17,307 nucleotides of DNA from JBGPIT01 sp041485125 (lineage in GTDB: Bacteria; Desulfobacterota; Binatia; UTPRO1). Shown here piece by piece: positions 6,941-14,061 of the stretch (position 1 is the first letter of the stretch; the number at the start of each line of letters is the position of its first letter). A program made the translations under genes and the position numbers. The notes beneath the pieces were generated by a model. That model ran no database searches and was not told the DNA's origin. It was given only the letters and a program-made list of their open reading frames with translations. The DNA is taken from NCBI GenBank assembly GCA_041485125.1, contig JBGPIT010000056.1, positions 1 through 17,307 of the forward strand. The letters are read 5' to 3'.

Positions 6941-7645
6941 TCAGTCGGCGTGCGCGTGCGACGCGGAGCCGCCGCCGTGCTCGTGCGCGCCGCCGTGCGG
7001 CAGGAGATCGAGCCCGCGCGCCATCGTCAGGGCCCCGAAGAGGAGAACGAGGACGCCGGAGAGCGCGGAGAGTCGCGCGCGAACCGCGGGTCGCGCGAGC
7101 GTGCGCGCGACGCCGACCGCGAGCATCGCCGGGATCGTGCCGAGGCCGAACGCGAGCATCGTCGCCATGCCTTCGGCGACGGATGCCGTGCTCGCGGCGC
7201 GCGCCGCGAACGCGTACACGAGCTGACACGGCAGAAACGCGTTGAAGACGCCGAGGGCGATCGGCGCTGCGAACGAGCGCGATCGGATGACGCCCGCGAG
7301 CCCGCGGCCGACCGTCGCGCGCACGAGCGCCGCGCCGCGCGCCGTCACCTGGGCGAGCAGCCCGAGCATCTCCGCGCCGACGACGATCATGAAGAGCCCG
7401 GCCGTGATCGCGAGGCCGCGCTGCACGACCTCCACCGGTCCGGTCGCGACTAGCGCCGCGCCGGCGGCACCGGAGATCGCGCCGATGAAAACCAGCGTGT
7501 TCAGCCGGCCGAAATTGTAAAGCAGCTGGCGGACGATTCGGCCGCGGCCGCCCGCGCTCGCGAGGGCGAGCGGAAAGCCGCCGCACATCCCGACGCAGTG
7601 AAGCGAGCCGGCAACGCCGCCGAGGAACACGAGGGCATAGACCAC
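6941..7645 (-). CDS. SafE/TauE-like membrane protein with His-rich tail
   Basis: This is a 234-residue polytopic protein of the sulfite exporter TauE/SafE (UreH-like) type. It opens VVYALVFLGGVAGSLHCVGM with CGGF following, the standard start of this family, and has about six helices. Cysteines occur in HCVGMC and again in FLPCQLVYAF. The C-terminus is His-rich (HGGAHEHGGG, SHAHAD), suggesting metal binding. Such genes often lie beside cbb3 assembly genes, and a role in copper or thiol handling for oxidase assembly is inferred here. The GTG at 7645 is chosen because the family homology starts there, although no ribosome site is visible. An ATG at 7780 would add 45 residues of non-membrane sequence. 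Confidence 0.82.
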   Translation of the reverse strand: MVYALVFLGGVAGSLHCVGMCGGFPLALASAGGRGRIVRQLLYNFGRLNTLVFIGAISGAAGAALVATGPVEVVQRGLAITAGLFMIVVGAEMLGLLAQVTARGAALVRATVGRGLAGVIRSRSFAAPIALGVFNAFLPCQLVYAFAARAASTASVAEGMATMLAFGLGTIPAMLAVGVARTLARPAVRARLSALSGVLVLLFGALTMARGLDLLPHGGAHEHGGGSASHAHAD

Positions 7646-7889
7646 GGTGCCGCACGCAGCCGGAATCGTGCCAGTGCGCGGCGCTCCACCGCCCGTCGCG
7701 ATCTCATTCCCGCATTTCGGAAGAACCTCGACGCGATTCGCGGCGATGCGAATCACGCGGCGATTCTCGGTCGCCGACATAGCCGCCGAACCCAGCACCG
7801 GCGACGGTTTCGTCCGGTGCGCCGCGGGCAGGCCACGGTCGACGGCGTGGCAAGGAACTTGGATCTCAGTAGGCCAGGAGGATTCGCAG
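7646..7889. promoter_or_regulatory. Divergent spacer between the SafE-like gene and the CBS gene
   Basis: This 244-base spacer (109 bases if the SafE-like gene starts at 7780) must hold the starts of both divergent transcripts. It contains the inverted repeat at 7735-7754 and the CBS gene's strong ribosome site at 7876-7881. No clear -35/-10 pair was found. Confidence 0.4.
7735..7754. repeat. Perfect 7-bp inverted repeat, candidate operator
   Basis: GATTCGC (7735-7741) and GCGAATC (7748-7754) are exact inverted copies separated by 6 bases. The ATTCGC word is shared with the direct repeats near 6466-6512 and recurs as ATTCGCA at 7882-7888, next to the CBS ribosome site. A dimeric regulator acting on both spacers is an inference. 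Confidence 0.4.
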
Positions 7890-8381
7890 ATGTTGATCGC
7901 GCAACGGATGATCTCGCCGGTTCGAACGGTCCGGCCACTCGACTCGATCCGCCACGCCCGGGAGATCATGGAGACCTACCGGATCAACCAGCTGCCGGTC
8001 GTTCACGGCGGTGATCTCATCGGGATCATCACCGACCGCGATCTACGGGACGCGTTTCCGTCCGTTTTCGCTTCCGCGTCCGACGCCGCCGCGCATCGTC
8101 ACCGGCACGACGGTGACCCAGGCACGATTCCGGTCGAGATCGTGATGACCAGCGACGTGCTCACGCTCGCGCCACACGACACGCTCGCGACCGCGGCACG
8201 CCTCATGCGTCGCGAGCGCGTCGGCGCTGTCCCGATCGTCGATCACGGCCGTCTCGTCGGCATCGTCACGCGGAGCGACGTGCTGGACGCGTACCTCGAC
8301 GGCGCCGAGCGCGACGGTCGGATTGCGGCGGCGGTCACGTCGACGACGCGCCCGAACGCCGGCCCGAAGTTCGCGAGCTGA
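7890..8381 (+). CDS. Two-CBS-domain protein
   Basis: This is a 163-residue protein made of a tandem pair of CBS domains, which form a Bateman module that usually senses adenine nucleotides. The first covers about residues 6-58 (MISPVRTVRPLDSI, then NQLPVV and GIITDRDLRDA). The second covers about 85-138 (MTSDVLTLAPHDTL, then VGAVPIVDHGRLVGIVTRSD). A His-rich linker (HRHRHDG) joins them. The start is ATG at 7890 with AGGAGG 8 bases upstream, so the longer frame reaching back to 7647 is not needed. The last 15-20 residues are Thr/Pro/Arg-rich and outside the fold. The TGA at 8379 is followed in the same frame by potassium-channel RCK sequence, so this C-terminus may be a junction created by deletion. 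Confidence 0.88.
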   Translation: MLIAQRMISPVRTVRPLDSIRHAREIMETYRINQLPVVHGGDLIGIITDRDLRDAFPSVFASASDAAAHRHRHDGDPGTIPVEIVMTSDVLTLAPHDTLATAARLMRRERVGAVPIVDHGRLVGIVTRSDVLDAYLDGAERDGRIAAAVTSTTRPNAGPKFAS

Positions 8382-8789
8382 GCCCGCGCGCACGATCTCA
8401 CTATCGTCGCCCGCGCCGAGACCGAGAGCGGCGCCGAGCGACTCCGACAGGCGGGTGCGACTCGCGTCGTCTCGCCATACACGATCGGCGGTCACCGCAT
8501 GGCGCAGGCGGTTCTCCGCCCGGCCGTCCTCGACTTCGTCGATCTCGCCACCCATCACCGCAGCGTCGAGCTGCAGCTCGAGGAGATCCCGATCGGTCGT
8601 CCCGGCAGCATCTCGCTCGCCGACTCCGGCGTGCGCGACCACGTCGACGTGATGGTGATCGCGATCCGCACGTCAGCCGGCGAGACCCGTTTCAATCCCG
8701 CGCCGGACGAGCTCCTCGCGCAAGGTGACCGTCTGCTGGTGATCGGTCAGGCCCAGAGCCTCAAACGTCTCGAGCACGAGCTCCGATGA
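8382..8789 (+). pseudogene. C-terminal fragment of a potassium-channel RCK (TrkA-N/TrkA-C) protein
   Basis: Reading directly on from the CBS stop gives HDLTIVARAETES, LRQAGATRVVSPYTIGGHRM and AVLRPAVLDFVDLA, typical of the end of a TrkA-N domain in potassium channels (IVARAE and VSPYxIGGxRMA). A TrkA-C domain follows, with GDRLLVIGQ near its end. The pore helices and most of the NAD-binding half are missing. No ATG or GTG exists in frame before the ATG at 8499, which would give only a 96-residue TrkA-C domain. In another frame just upstream, VRELSPRA resembles the expected preceding strand, so a frameshift at about 8380-8392 may also be present. This is most simply a gene remnant, though a free 96-residue TrkA-C protein cannot be excluded. 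Confidence 0.7.
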
Positions 8790-8906
8790 GGCGCGTCGCC
8801 GAAAGACTCGACGACGCCCGTCGATCCGAAAGGCGGGCCTAGCCGCACAAGTTGATGTATCGACGCCTATCGGACGTCGTGTATTCGCCGCCTATTCTCC
8901 TATACG

Positions 8907-9041
8907 GGGAAGGGAGTCGGATGGGTGGACGCCCACCTCCTCGCGTCGACGTTGGTAGAGCGCTGCCGGCTGTGGACCCAAGATGCCAGCCTCGCGGAAG
9001 TGGCGGCCGAGCTGGGCATCGCGCATGTACCGACTCCGTAG
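8907..9041 (+). pseudogene. C-terminal remnant of a VapC-like PIN-domain toxin
   Basis: The frame ending at TAG 9039-9041 reads GKGVGWVDAHLLAS, then LVERCRLWTQDASLAEVAAE and LGIA. This matches the end of VapC-type PIN ribonucleases, with the GWVDAHLLAS helix carrying a catalytic acidic residue and a following LWTxD strand. The N-terminal half, including the first DTS acidic motif, and a VapB antitoxin are not visible upstream in any frame. I infer a decayed toxin-antitoxin locus. The left boundary is where similarity to the family becomes visible, not a start codon. Confidence 0.6.
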
Positions 9042-9101
9042 CGCGCGGAACGCCGCACTTCGCGGTTCGGTTCGTTCGCCCTGACCATCGGCCGTCGGCG
9101 A

Positions 9102-9431
9102 GTGACGCCGACTCGCGATGAGACCGTCGTCCGGACCGCGTCGGGAGCTGGCGAGGCGATCGACGTCGTCGTCGGTCGGCACACCTGGCAGGTGTCCGCG
9201 ATCGAGCGTGCGGAGGTCCACCGCATCGGCGATGCTGACGTACCCGCAGTGCGTGCGTCGGACCTGGTGCTGCCCAAGCTCCACGCCGGCGGTCCGCAGG
9301 ACGCACGGGATATCGATCAGCTTCTCGACCTCGAGTCCGGACTCGAAACGGATGTTGGCGCGATCGTAGGCGATCTGTCGCGTGACGCCGTCGCGCTGTG
9401 GCGGCGGATACTCGAGCGGCACGGCGGTTGA
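9102..9431 (+). pseudogene. Probable C-terminal part of a nucleotidyltransferase-like protein
   Basis: The 109-residue frame contains IDVVVGRHTWQVSAIERA and then VRASDLVLPKLHAGGPQDAR with DIDQLL. This resembles the second half of small nucleotidyltransferase-fold proteins (the V-x-x-x-EDL-x-x-x-KL-x-AGG-x-x-D-x-x-D-x-x-x-LL pattern), often the toxin or antitoxin partner in MNT/AbiEii-like modules. The catalytic GGxAxxxxxxxRxTxDxD part is absent. It shares the reading frame of the VapC remnant, and the frame is open from 9042. A GTG at 9102 is available but no ribosome site supports it. It is probably a remnant, though a short expressed protein cannot be ruled out. Confidence 0.5.
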
Positions 9432-9457
9432 CCGCTGCCTTCGACGTGCGCCCCGAT

Positions 9458-10834
9458 CTACGGCAGCGTGATGGTATCCATCCCGGCACCCGTCTTCACG
9501 GTCGTCTTCCCGCCGATCGCTGATCCGTCGAGATTGATCGTATCGTTCCCCTGACCGGTCTTCACCGTGAGGTTGCTCCCGAACATCGCGGGGGTCGCGG
9601 TCAAGCTGTTCGTGCCGTCTCCCAGGGTCAGCTTCGCGCTGTTGCCGATCACCGCGGTGGTCAACGTGACCGTGTCGTTGCCCGCACCCGTCTTCACGTC
9701 GAGCTTCTCGCCGATCTGGGTGCCCTCATCGAAGGTTACCGCGTTCGTGCCGGCGCCGAGCGTGAGCTTCGCTTTGTCGCCGACGAGCGCGTTGCTCAGA
9801 AAGACGGTGTCGTCACCGTCGCCGGTTTTCACCGCGAGCTTCCCGCCGACGTTGCCCTGATCGAAGCCGACAGTGTTGTTGCCTGCGCCGAGGGTGACGT
9901 CGACGTCGGTGCCGACGCTCGCACCGGTGTCGAATTCGACGACATCGGTGCCGTTGCCCGTTTTCACGAAGAGCTTGCCGCCGACATCGCTGCCGACGTC
10001 GAAAATGAGCCTATTCTGGCCCGCGCCGAGGACCGCCTTGACGTCGCCGGCGATGGCGGAGTTCTGGTCGAAAATGAAATCGTCTTTGCCGTCGCCGGTC
10101 TTCATCGAGAGCTTGCCGCCGATGTCACTGCCGGTGTCGAAAATGAGTCGGTTGTCGCCGGCGCCCAGATCGAGCTTGGCGTCGCGGTCCAGAGTCGAGT
10201 GACCGTCGAAGATGACGTCGTCCTTGCCGTTGCCCGCTTTGACGGAGAGCTTGCCGCCGAGGGCGCTCGATGAATCGAGAACGAGAGTGTTACTGCCGGC
10301 CCCGAGCGCGAGCTTGACGTCGCCTCCGATCGAGGAGGCGGTGTCGAGCACGACCACGTCGTCGTCCTGACTTCCTTTGAACGTCACCTTCCCGTCGACG
10401 TGTCCCGCGTCGAGAATGAGCGTCATCTTGCCGCCACCCGACTCCACGGTCACCTTGCCGGCGACGCTCGCGTCGTGCAGCGTCAGCTCGTCGTCACCGG
10501 CCGCACCGTGGAAAACGACGTTTCCCGGCACGATCGCGGTGGAGATGTTGACCTCGTCGGCGCCGGCCCCGAGATCGAGCAGGAGATCCGAGGTGACGCC
10601 GGCGAACGTCGCGGCGCTCGCGACGCCGTTCACCAGGGTGTTCGTGGGGGTGACGCGGAACTCGTCCGGACCGAGCGCCATCTGATCAATCGCGATGACG
10701 TTGTCGCCGTCATCCCCGACAATGACGAGCTTGCCGCCCTTGCTCTCGACGGTCACGTTGCCGGTGGCGAGAGCCGTCGCCGGGGCGAGGACCATTCCGA
10801 GGCCGATGATGCACGCTAGACGAAGATGGGTCAT
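9458..10834 (-). CDS. Secreted repeat protein, predicted beta-solenoid
   Basis: This is a 458-residue protein with a Sec signal peptide (MTHLRLACIIGLGMVLAP, cleavage probably after ALA near residue 24). An N-terminal region of about 75 residues is followed by about 16 repeats of 22-23 residues to the very end. Two repeat types alternate: a K-type with K-L-x-V-K-T-G-x-G-x-D-x-V-x-F-D, and a D-type with x-K-L-x-L-G-A-G-x-N-x-L-x-F-D. Both usually end in IGG or VGG. The GxGxD turns recall RTX calcium-binding repeats, but the spacing is not the nonapeptide GGxGxDxUx. I infer an extracellular or surface parallel-beta structure. No anchor, autotransporter barrel or sorting motif is visible. The ATG at 10834 has GGAGGA 7 bases upstream. 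Confidence 0.85.
   Translation of the reverse strand: MTHLRLACIIGLGMVLAPATALATGNVTVESKGGKLVIVGDDGDNVIAIDQMALGPDEFRVTPTNTLVNGVASAATFAGVTSDLLLDLGAGADEVNISTAIVPGNVVFHGAAGDDELTLHDASVAGKVTVESGGGKMTLILDAGHVDGKVTFKGSQDDDVVVLDTASSIGGDVKLALGAGSNTLVLDSSSALGGKLSVKAGNGKDDVIFDGHSTLDRDAKLDLGAGDNRLIFDTGSDIGGKLSMKTGDGKDDFIFDQNSAIAGDVKAVLGAGQNRLIFDVGSDVGGKLFVKTGNGTDVVEFDTGASVGTDVDVTLGAGNNTVGFDQGNVGGKLAVKTGDGDDTVFLSNALVGDKAKLTLGAGTNAVTFDEGTQIGEKLDVKTGAGNDTVTLTTAVIGNSAKLTLGDGTNSLTATPAMFGSNLTVKTGQGNDTINLDGSAIGGKTTVKTGAGMDTITLP
9461..10520 (-). repeat. Degenerate 66-69 bp tandem repeats encoding the solenoid
   Basis: The gene body consists of diverged tandem units of 22-23 codons. Words such as GGCGGCAAGCTC, read on the minus strand, recur at the unit starts. 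Units alternate in type, so the true genetic period is about 135 bp. The copies differ enough that recent expansion is unlikely. Confidence 0.7.
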
Positions 10835-11257
10835 GGCTGCGTCCTCCATCGCGGAGCGCGATGCGCCTTGAGACAGGGACAGACTGGAAAGTGACGCTGC
10901 GCCCGCTGCCGGAACGGCATAGCCCCGGCGCACCGCCTATGTCCACGGTCGCCGTTGCCGCACTCAGCGCGGCTCCGTCGGCGACGGCGCTTTCCGCTGT
11001 GTCCGGCGGGCCGGGTGAGGTCCGCGATCGCTCCGTCGATGTCGACGGCTTGCGGGTGCAGACTCGAGTTCGAGCCCGACGGCACGGACGCTTACTTTGT
11101 TGCCGGGACGACCGCGACGAGCGGGTAGTTGTCTGCGCGGCAAGCGGACCATCGGCGCGCGAATCGACGGTCTGGGTGATCACGTGTCCACCCGAATCCT
11201 TGCTCGTGGCCGCGACGTTGATGACGTTCGTACCGACGTTCGTGTCGCTAGGAAACG
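10835..11257. other. 423-base spacer with regulatory hairpin and a possible coding remnant
   Basis: No intact gene is supported here. Nearest the repeat-protein gene is the inverted repeat at 10847-10863. On the minus strand, 11092-11257 reads as protein-like sequence (NVGTNVINVAATSKDSGGHV, then a shift of frame, then DNYPLVAVVPATK and a TAA at 11092-11094). This resembles the tail of an extracellular protein broken by one indel, but I cannot name a family. The middle (about 10864-11091) shows nothing recognisable in any frame. A promoter for the repeat protein should lie here, but none is clear. Confidence 0.4.
10847..10863 (-). promoter_or_regulatory. Hairpin abutting the ribosome site of the repeat-protein gene
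   Basis: CATCGCG and CGCGATG are exact inverted copies with a 3-base loop. On the transcript the downstream arm ends in the base that begins the GGAGGA ribosome site, so folding could affect translation. An alternative ATG at 10849 lies inside the structure. Confidence 0.4.
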
Positions 11258-11749
11258 CTAGACCTCGAAGTCGCCGAACACGTAGCCAGCTCGCGCGAGT
11301 GCGCGGCGCATGGCGCGCTCGACGAGATCCGAGTCGACGTGCGGATTCACAGGCACCTCGGGAAACGTTCGAAGCGAGCCGAGCAGGGCGGCCGCGTCGG
11401 CGCCTGCCAACCGTTCGCACGCGGCGTAGATGCCGTCCGGCCCCTCCTCGAGCGCGTTGTGTTGCTCGAGAATGCCGCGAAGCGCCGCCCGGATCGCCGG
11501 GGTGGAGGTCGGCACGAGGAGCGCGGCGAGCGCTCCGTGATCGAGCCGGAGACGAGCGGCCGCGGGTAACGGCTCCCCGCCTCTGGCTCGCTGCGCCGCC
11601 GGGAGCAGAATCTTCTCCTCCATCCCGATGTGGCGGAGAAGGCCTCTGCGGAAGTCCGCATACGCCGCCGGGTCGGACGCGCCGCACGTGAGGAGCGCGT
11701 CGAGCCGCGCGTGATCGTCGGCCAGGTAGCGGGCGATTTGTTCCATCAT
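11258..11749 (-). CDS. Hemerythrin HHE-domain protein, coupled to the NO reductase
   Basis: This is a 163-residue four-helix hemerythrin-like protein, expected to hold a non-heme di-iron site that binds O2 or NO. The ligand pattern is visible: H13 (DDHARLD), H40 and E44 (LRHIGMEEKILLP), H71 (LDHGAL), then H97 and E101 (EQHNALEEG). There is no signal peptide, so it is cytoplasmic. The start ATGATG overlaps the norZ stop (TGA at 11746-11748), indicating coupled translation. Hemerythrin-like proteins are known partners in nitrosative-stress responses. A role in binding NO or repairing iron centres beside the reductase is an inference from this linkage. The first ATG at 11749 is used, and the second at 11746 is equally possible. 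Confidence 0.9.
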   Translation of the reverse strand: MMEQIARYLADDHARLDALLTCGASDPAAYADFRRGLLRHIGMEEKILLPAAQRARGGEPLPAAARLRLDHGALAALLVPTSTPAIRAALRGILEQHNALEEGPDGIYAACERLAGADAAALLGSLRTFPEVPVNPHVDSDLVERAMRRALARAGYVFGDFEV

Positions 11750-14046
11750 GCAACCGCGGGGCTCGGCTCCGCCGATGCGGGGGCGAGCGTGATGCGCAGT
11801 GTCGCGACGACGATCGGCACGACGCCGACCACGAGGAACACCATATCGGCCGCGATCCGGGCCCACTCGAGCATGTGGAAGGTGCCGCTCGTCAGGAACG
11901 CGAGCCGCCGTGCGTGCCAGTAGCCGTTCGAGAGGACATCCCACAGCTGGAGCACGCCGCCCGGAAAGAGATCGAGCAGGACCATGAGTCCGAGGCCGCC
12001 GTTGAGTCCCCAGAAGCCGGTCCGAACGAGCCCTTCGACGCGCTGCCAGCTGGCGTCGTCCGCGAACGCGCGCAGACAGAACACGACGACGGCGAGGGCG
12101 AGCATGCCGAACACACCGAACATCGCCGTGTGCCCGTGATTGCTCGTGAGGAGCGTCCCCACTTCGAAGTAGGAGACGATCGGCAAGTTGATGAGGAAAC
12201 CGAAGATCCCGGCGCCGACGAAGTTCCAGAAGCCGACCGCCATGAGGAAGTAGATCGCCCAGATCTGCCGTGCGGCGAACGCATGCCCGCATTCGGCGCA
12301 GCGGCGATCCTGTAGGCTGACGAAGTCCCACGCGTCGAGCGTGAGGAGCGTGAGCGGCACGACCTCCATCGCCGAGAAGCAGGCGGCGAGCCCCATGTTG
12401 AGCGTGCCCTGGCCGGTGAAGTACCAGTGGTGCCCCGTGCCGACGATGCCGGCGCCGAGGTAGAGGATGGCGTCGAGGTAGACGATGCGCGTCGCCGTCT
12501 TCGCGCCCACGAGGCCCATCTGGAAGAACATCACGGCCACGAGCACGGTCGCGAAGAGCTCGAAGAAGCCTTCGACCCACAAGTGAATGATCCAGAACCG
12601 CCAGTTGTCGATCACGGCGAAGTTGGTGTGCGGACCGTAGAACAGGGCGGGGAGGTAGAAGACGGGGATCGCGACGGCGGCGTAGAGGAAGAGCGACGCG
12701 AGATCGCCGTCGTTCGGGCGTCGCATCGCGGGGCGGAGCGCGCGGAACATGAGGACGAGCCAGAAGAGGAGGCCCCCGGCGAGCAGCAGCTGCCAGAAGC
12801 GCCCGAGATCGAGGTACTCCGAGCCCTGGTGACCGAGCCAGAACCAGAGGCTTCCAAGTCGATCGTTGATCCCGAGCCACTCGCCGAAGAGACTGCCGCC
12901 CACGACGAGGGCGAGCGCGCCGAGGAGCACGAGCACGGCCACGCGCTGTCCGCGCGGCTCCGCGCCGCTCACGAGGGGCGCGAGGAAGAGCCCGCCCGCG
13001 ACCCATGCGGTGGCGATCCAGAAGATGGCGAGCTGGAGATGCCAGGTGCGGAGGAGGTTGTACGGCAGCCAGCGCGCGAGATCGAAGCCGTAGAATGCTC
13101 CCGGCTCCACGCGGTAGTGCGCGAGCGCCCCGCCGGCGAGGGTCTGAAGGAGGAAGAGCACCGCCACGACCGCGAGGAAGAATCGTGTTGCCCGCTGGCT
13201 CGGCGTGAGCTGCCAGCCGGTGAGCCGGTCGTCGTGCCGGTGTCCGGGGCCGTCCTCACCTCTCCACCCGAGATAGCTGAACTTTCCGAAGGCGAGGAGG
13301 ACGACGCCAAGACCGCCGAGGAGCGTGACGAGGCTGAGCGCGCTCCAGAGGTACGTCGACGCGGTCGGACCGTTTCCGACCAGTGGCTCGTACGGCCAGT
13401 TGTTCGTGTAGGAGTAGTCCTTGCCGGGACGGTTGGCGACCGTCGCCCACGTCGCCCACGCGAAGTAGGCCGCGAGCGCGTCGAGCTCGGTACGCTTCCC
13501 GATGTAGCGTGGTGGGAGGCCCGGGGCGGCGCTGGCGCTGCCGAAGTACTCGCCCCATTCCTGCTGCTGGGTCGTGAACGCCGCGACCTCGGCCGGCGAG
13601 AAGCGGAGCGTCTCGCTGGCGACGTCGTAGCGGTTCTCCTTCGTCTCAGCGCGAACGGCCTCGCCGATGTCCCGCGCGAGCCCCGCGTTGAGCGCTGCGT
13701 ACGGCTTCCCGTATCGAGCCATCGCGAGCGTGTCGCGGCTGATCTCGGCGAGGCGATGGAGGTACTCCGCCGTGTAGTCCGGTCCGAGGTACGCCCCGTG
13801 TCCCCAGAGCGTGCCATGCTCCATGAGCCCGTACTTGAGAAAGACCTCCTGCCCCCGCAGGACGTCGTCGCGGGTAAAGAGCGTACGCCCCGCGCCGTCG
13901 ACGACTCGTGCGGCGATCGGCGGCGCGTTGTCGTAGGTCTCGACCGTGACGATCGAGAGGATGGTGAACCCTACGATCATCACGAGGATGGCGCCGTGTC
14001 GCCACCAGGGGGAGAGGGGTGCTGCGTGCGATCGCTCGTCTGTCAT
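11746..14046 (-). CDS. norZ: Quinol-dependent nitric oxide reductase (qNor)
   Basis: This 766-residue fused single-subunit reductase converts two NO to N2O using quinol. The N-terminal part has one helix followed by a large periplasmic domain without CxxCH (quinol type), and about 13 helices follow. Ligands seen are H336 (RTWHLQ), H637 and H639 (SNHGHT) for the hemes, and H488, H539 and H540 for FeB. Catalytic-site glutamates are E492 (IHLWVEG) and E561 (SAMEVVPL). The intact HH pair and WVEG glutamate favour NO reduction over the NO dismutase variant. An unusual C583-x-x-C586-G-H588 lies in the loop after the E561 helix. ATG 14046 has AGGAGG 5 bases upstream. Lacking any denitrification partner here, it may mainly detoxify NO. 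Confidence 0.95.
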   Translation of the reverse strand: MTDERSHAAPLSPWWRHGAILVMIVGFTILSIVTVETYDNAPPIAARVVDGAGRTLFTRDDVLRGQEVFLKYGLMEHGTLWGHGAYLGPDYTAEYLHRLAEISRDTLAMARYGKPYAALNAGLARDIGEAVRAETKENRYDVASETLRFSPAEVAAFTTQQQEWGEYFGSASAAPGLPPRYIGKRTELDALAAYFAWATWATVANRPGKDYSYTNNWPYEPLVGNGPTASTYLWSALSLVTLLGGLGVVLLAFGKFSYLGWRGEDGPGHRHDDRLTGWQLTPSQRATRFFLAVVAVLFLLQTLAGGALAHYRVEPGAFYGFDLARWLPYNLLRTWHLQLAIFWIATAWVAGGLFLAPLVSGAEPRGQRVAVLVLLGALALVVGGSLFGEWLGINDRLGSLWFWLGHQGSEYLDLGRFWQLLLAGGLLFWLVLMFRALRPAMRRPNDGDLASLFLYAAVAIPVFYLPALFYGPHTNFAVIDNWRFWIIHLWVEGFFELFATVLVAVMFFQMGLVGAKTATRIVYLDAILYLGAGIVGTGHHWYFTGQGTLNMGLAACFSAMEVVPLTLLTLDAWDFVSLQDRRCAECGHAFAARQIWAIYFLMAVGFWNFVGAGIFGFLINLPIVSYFEVGTLLTSNHGHTAMFGVFGMLALAVVVFCLRAFADDASWQRVEGLVRTGFWGLNGGLGLMVLLDLFPGGVLQLWDVLSNGYWHARRLAFLTSGTFHMLEWARIAADMVFLVVGVVPIVVATLRITLAPASAEPSPAVA

Positions 14047-14061
14047 GTTCCCTCCTGAATG

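Noticed and set aside
8379..8381. TGA between the CBS and RCK segments read as selenocysteine or Trp
   Set aside because: Many other genes here end in TGA, so the code is standard, and no selenoprotein context or convincing SECIS hairpin was seen after the codon.
7647..8381. Longer 244-residue version of the CBS protein starting at 7647
   Set aside because: The extra N-terminus overlaps the SafE-like gene and has no domain. The ATG at 7890 has a strong AGGAGG site and begins exactly at the CBS fold.
9461..10520. CRISPR-like periodicity in the tandem repeats
   Set aside because: The units are contiguous, diverged and in frame, with no unique spacers and no cas genes.
9458..10834. Classification as an RTX toxin or adhesin
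   Set aside because: The repeats are 22-23 residues in two alternating types, not the GGxGxDxUx nonapeptide, and a Sec signal peptide replaces the type I C-terminal secretion signal.
11746..14046. NO dismutase (Nod) instead of NO reductase
   Set aside because: As I recall, Nod proteins alter FeB-site residues. Here the HH pair (539-540), H488, E492 and E561 are all intact, as in active qNor.
12427..14058. A 543-residue plus-strand frame over norZ
   Set aside because: It is Glu/Arg-rich antisense shadow of the NO reductase, with no domain or ribosome site.
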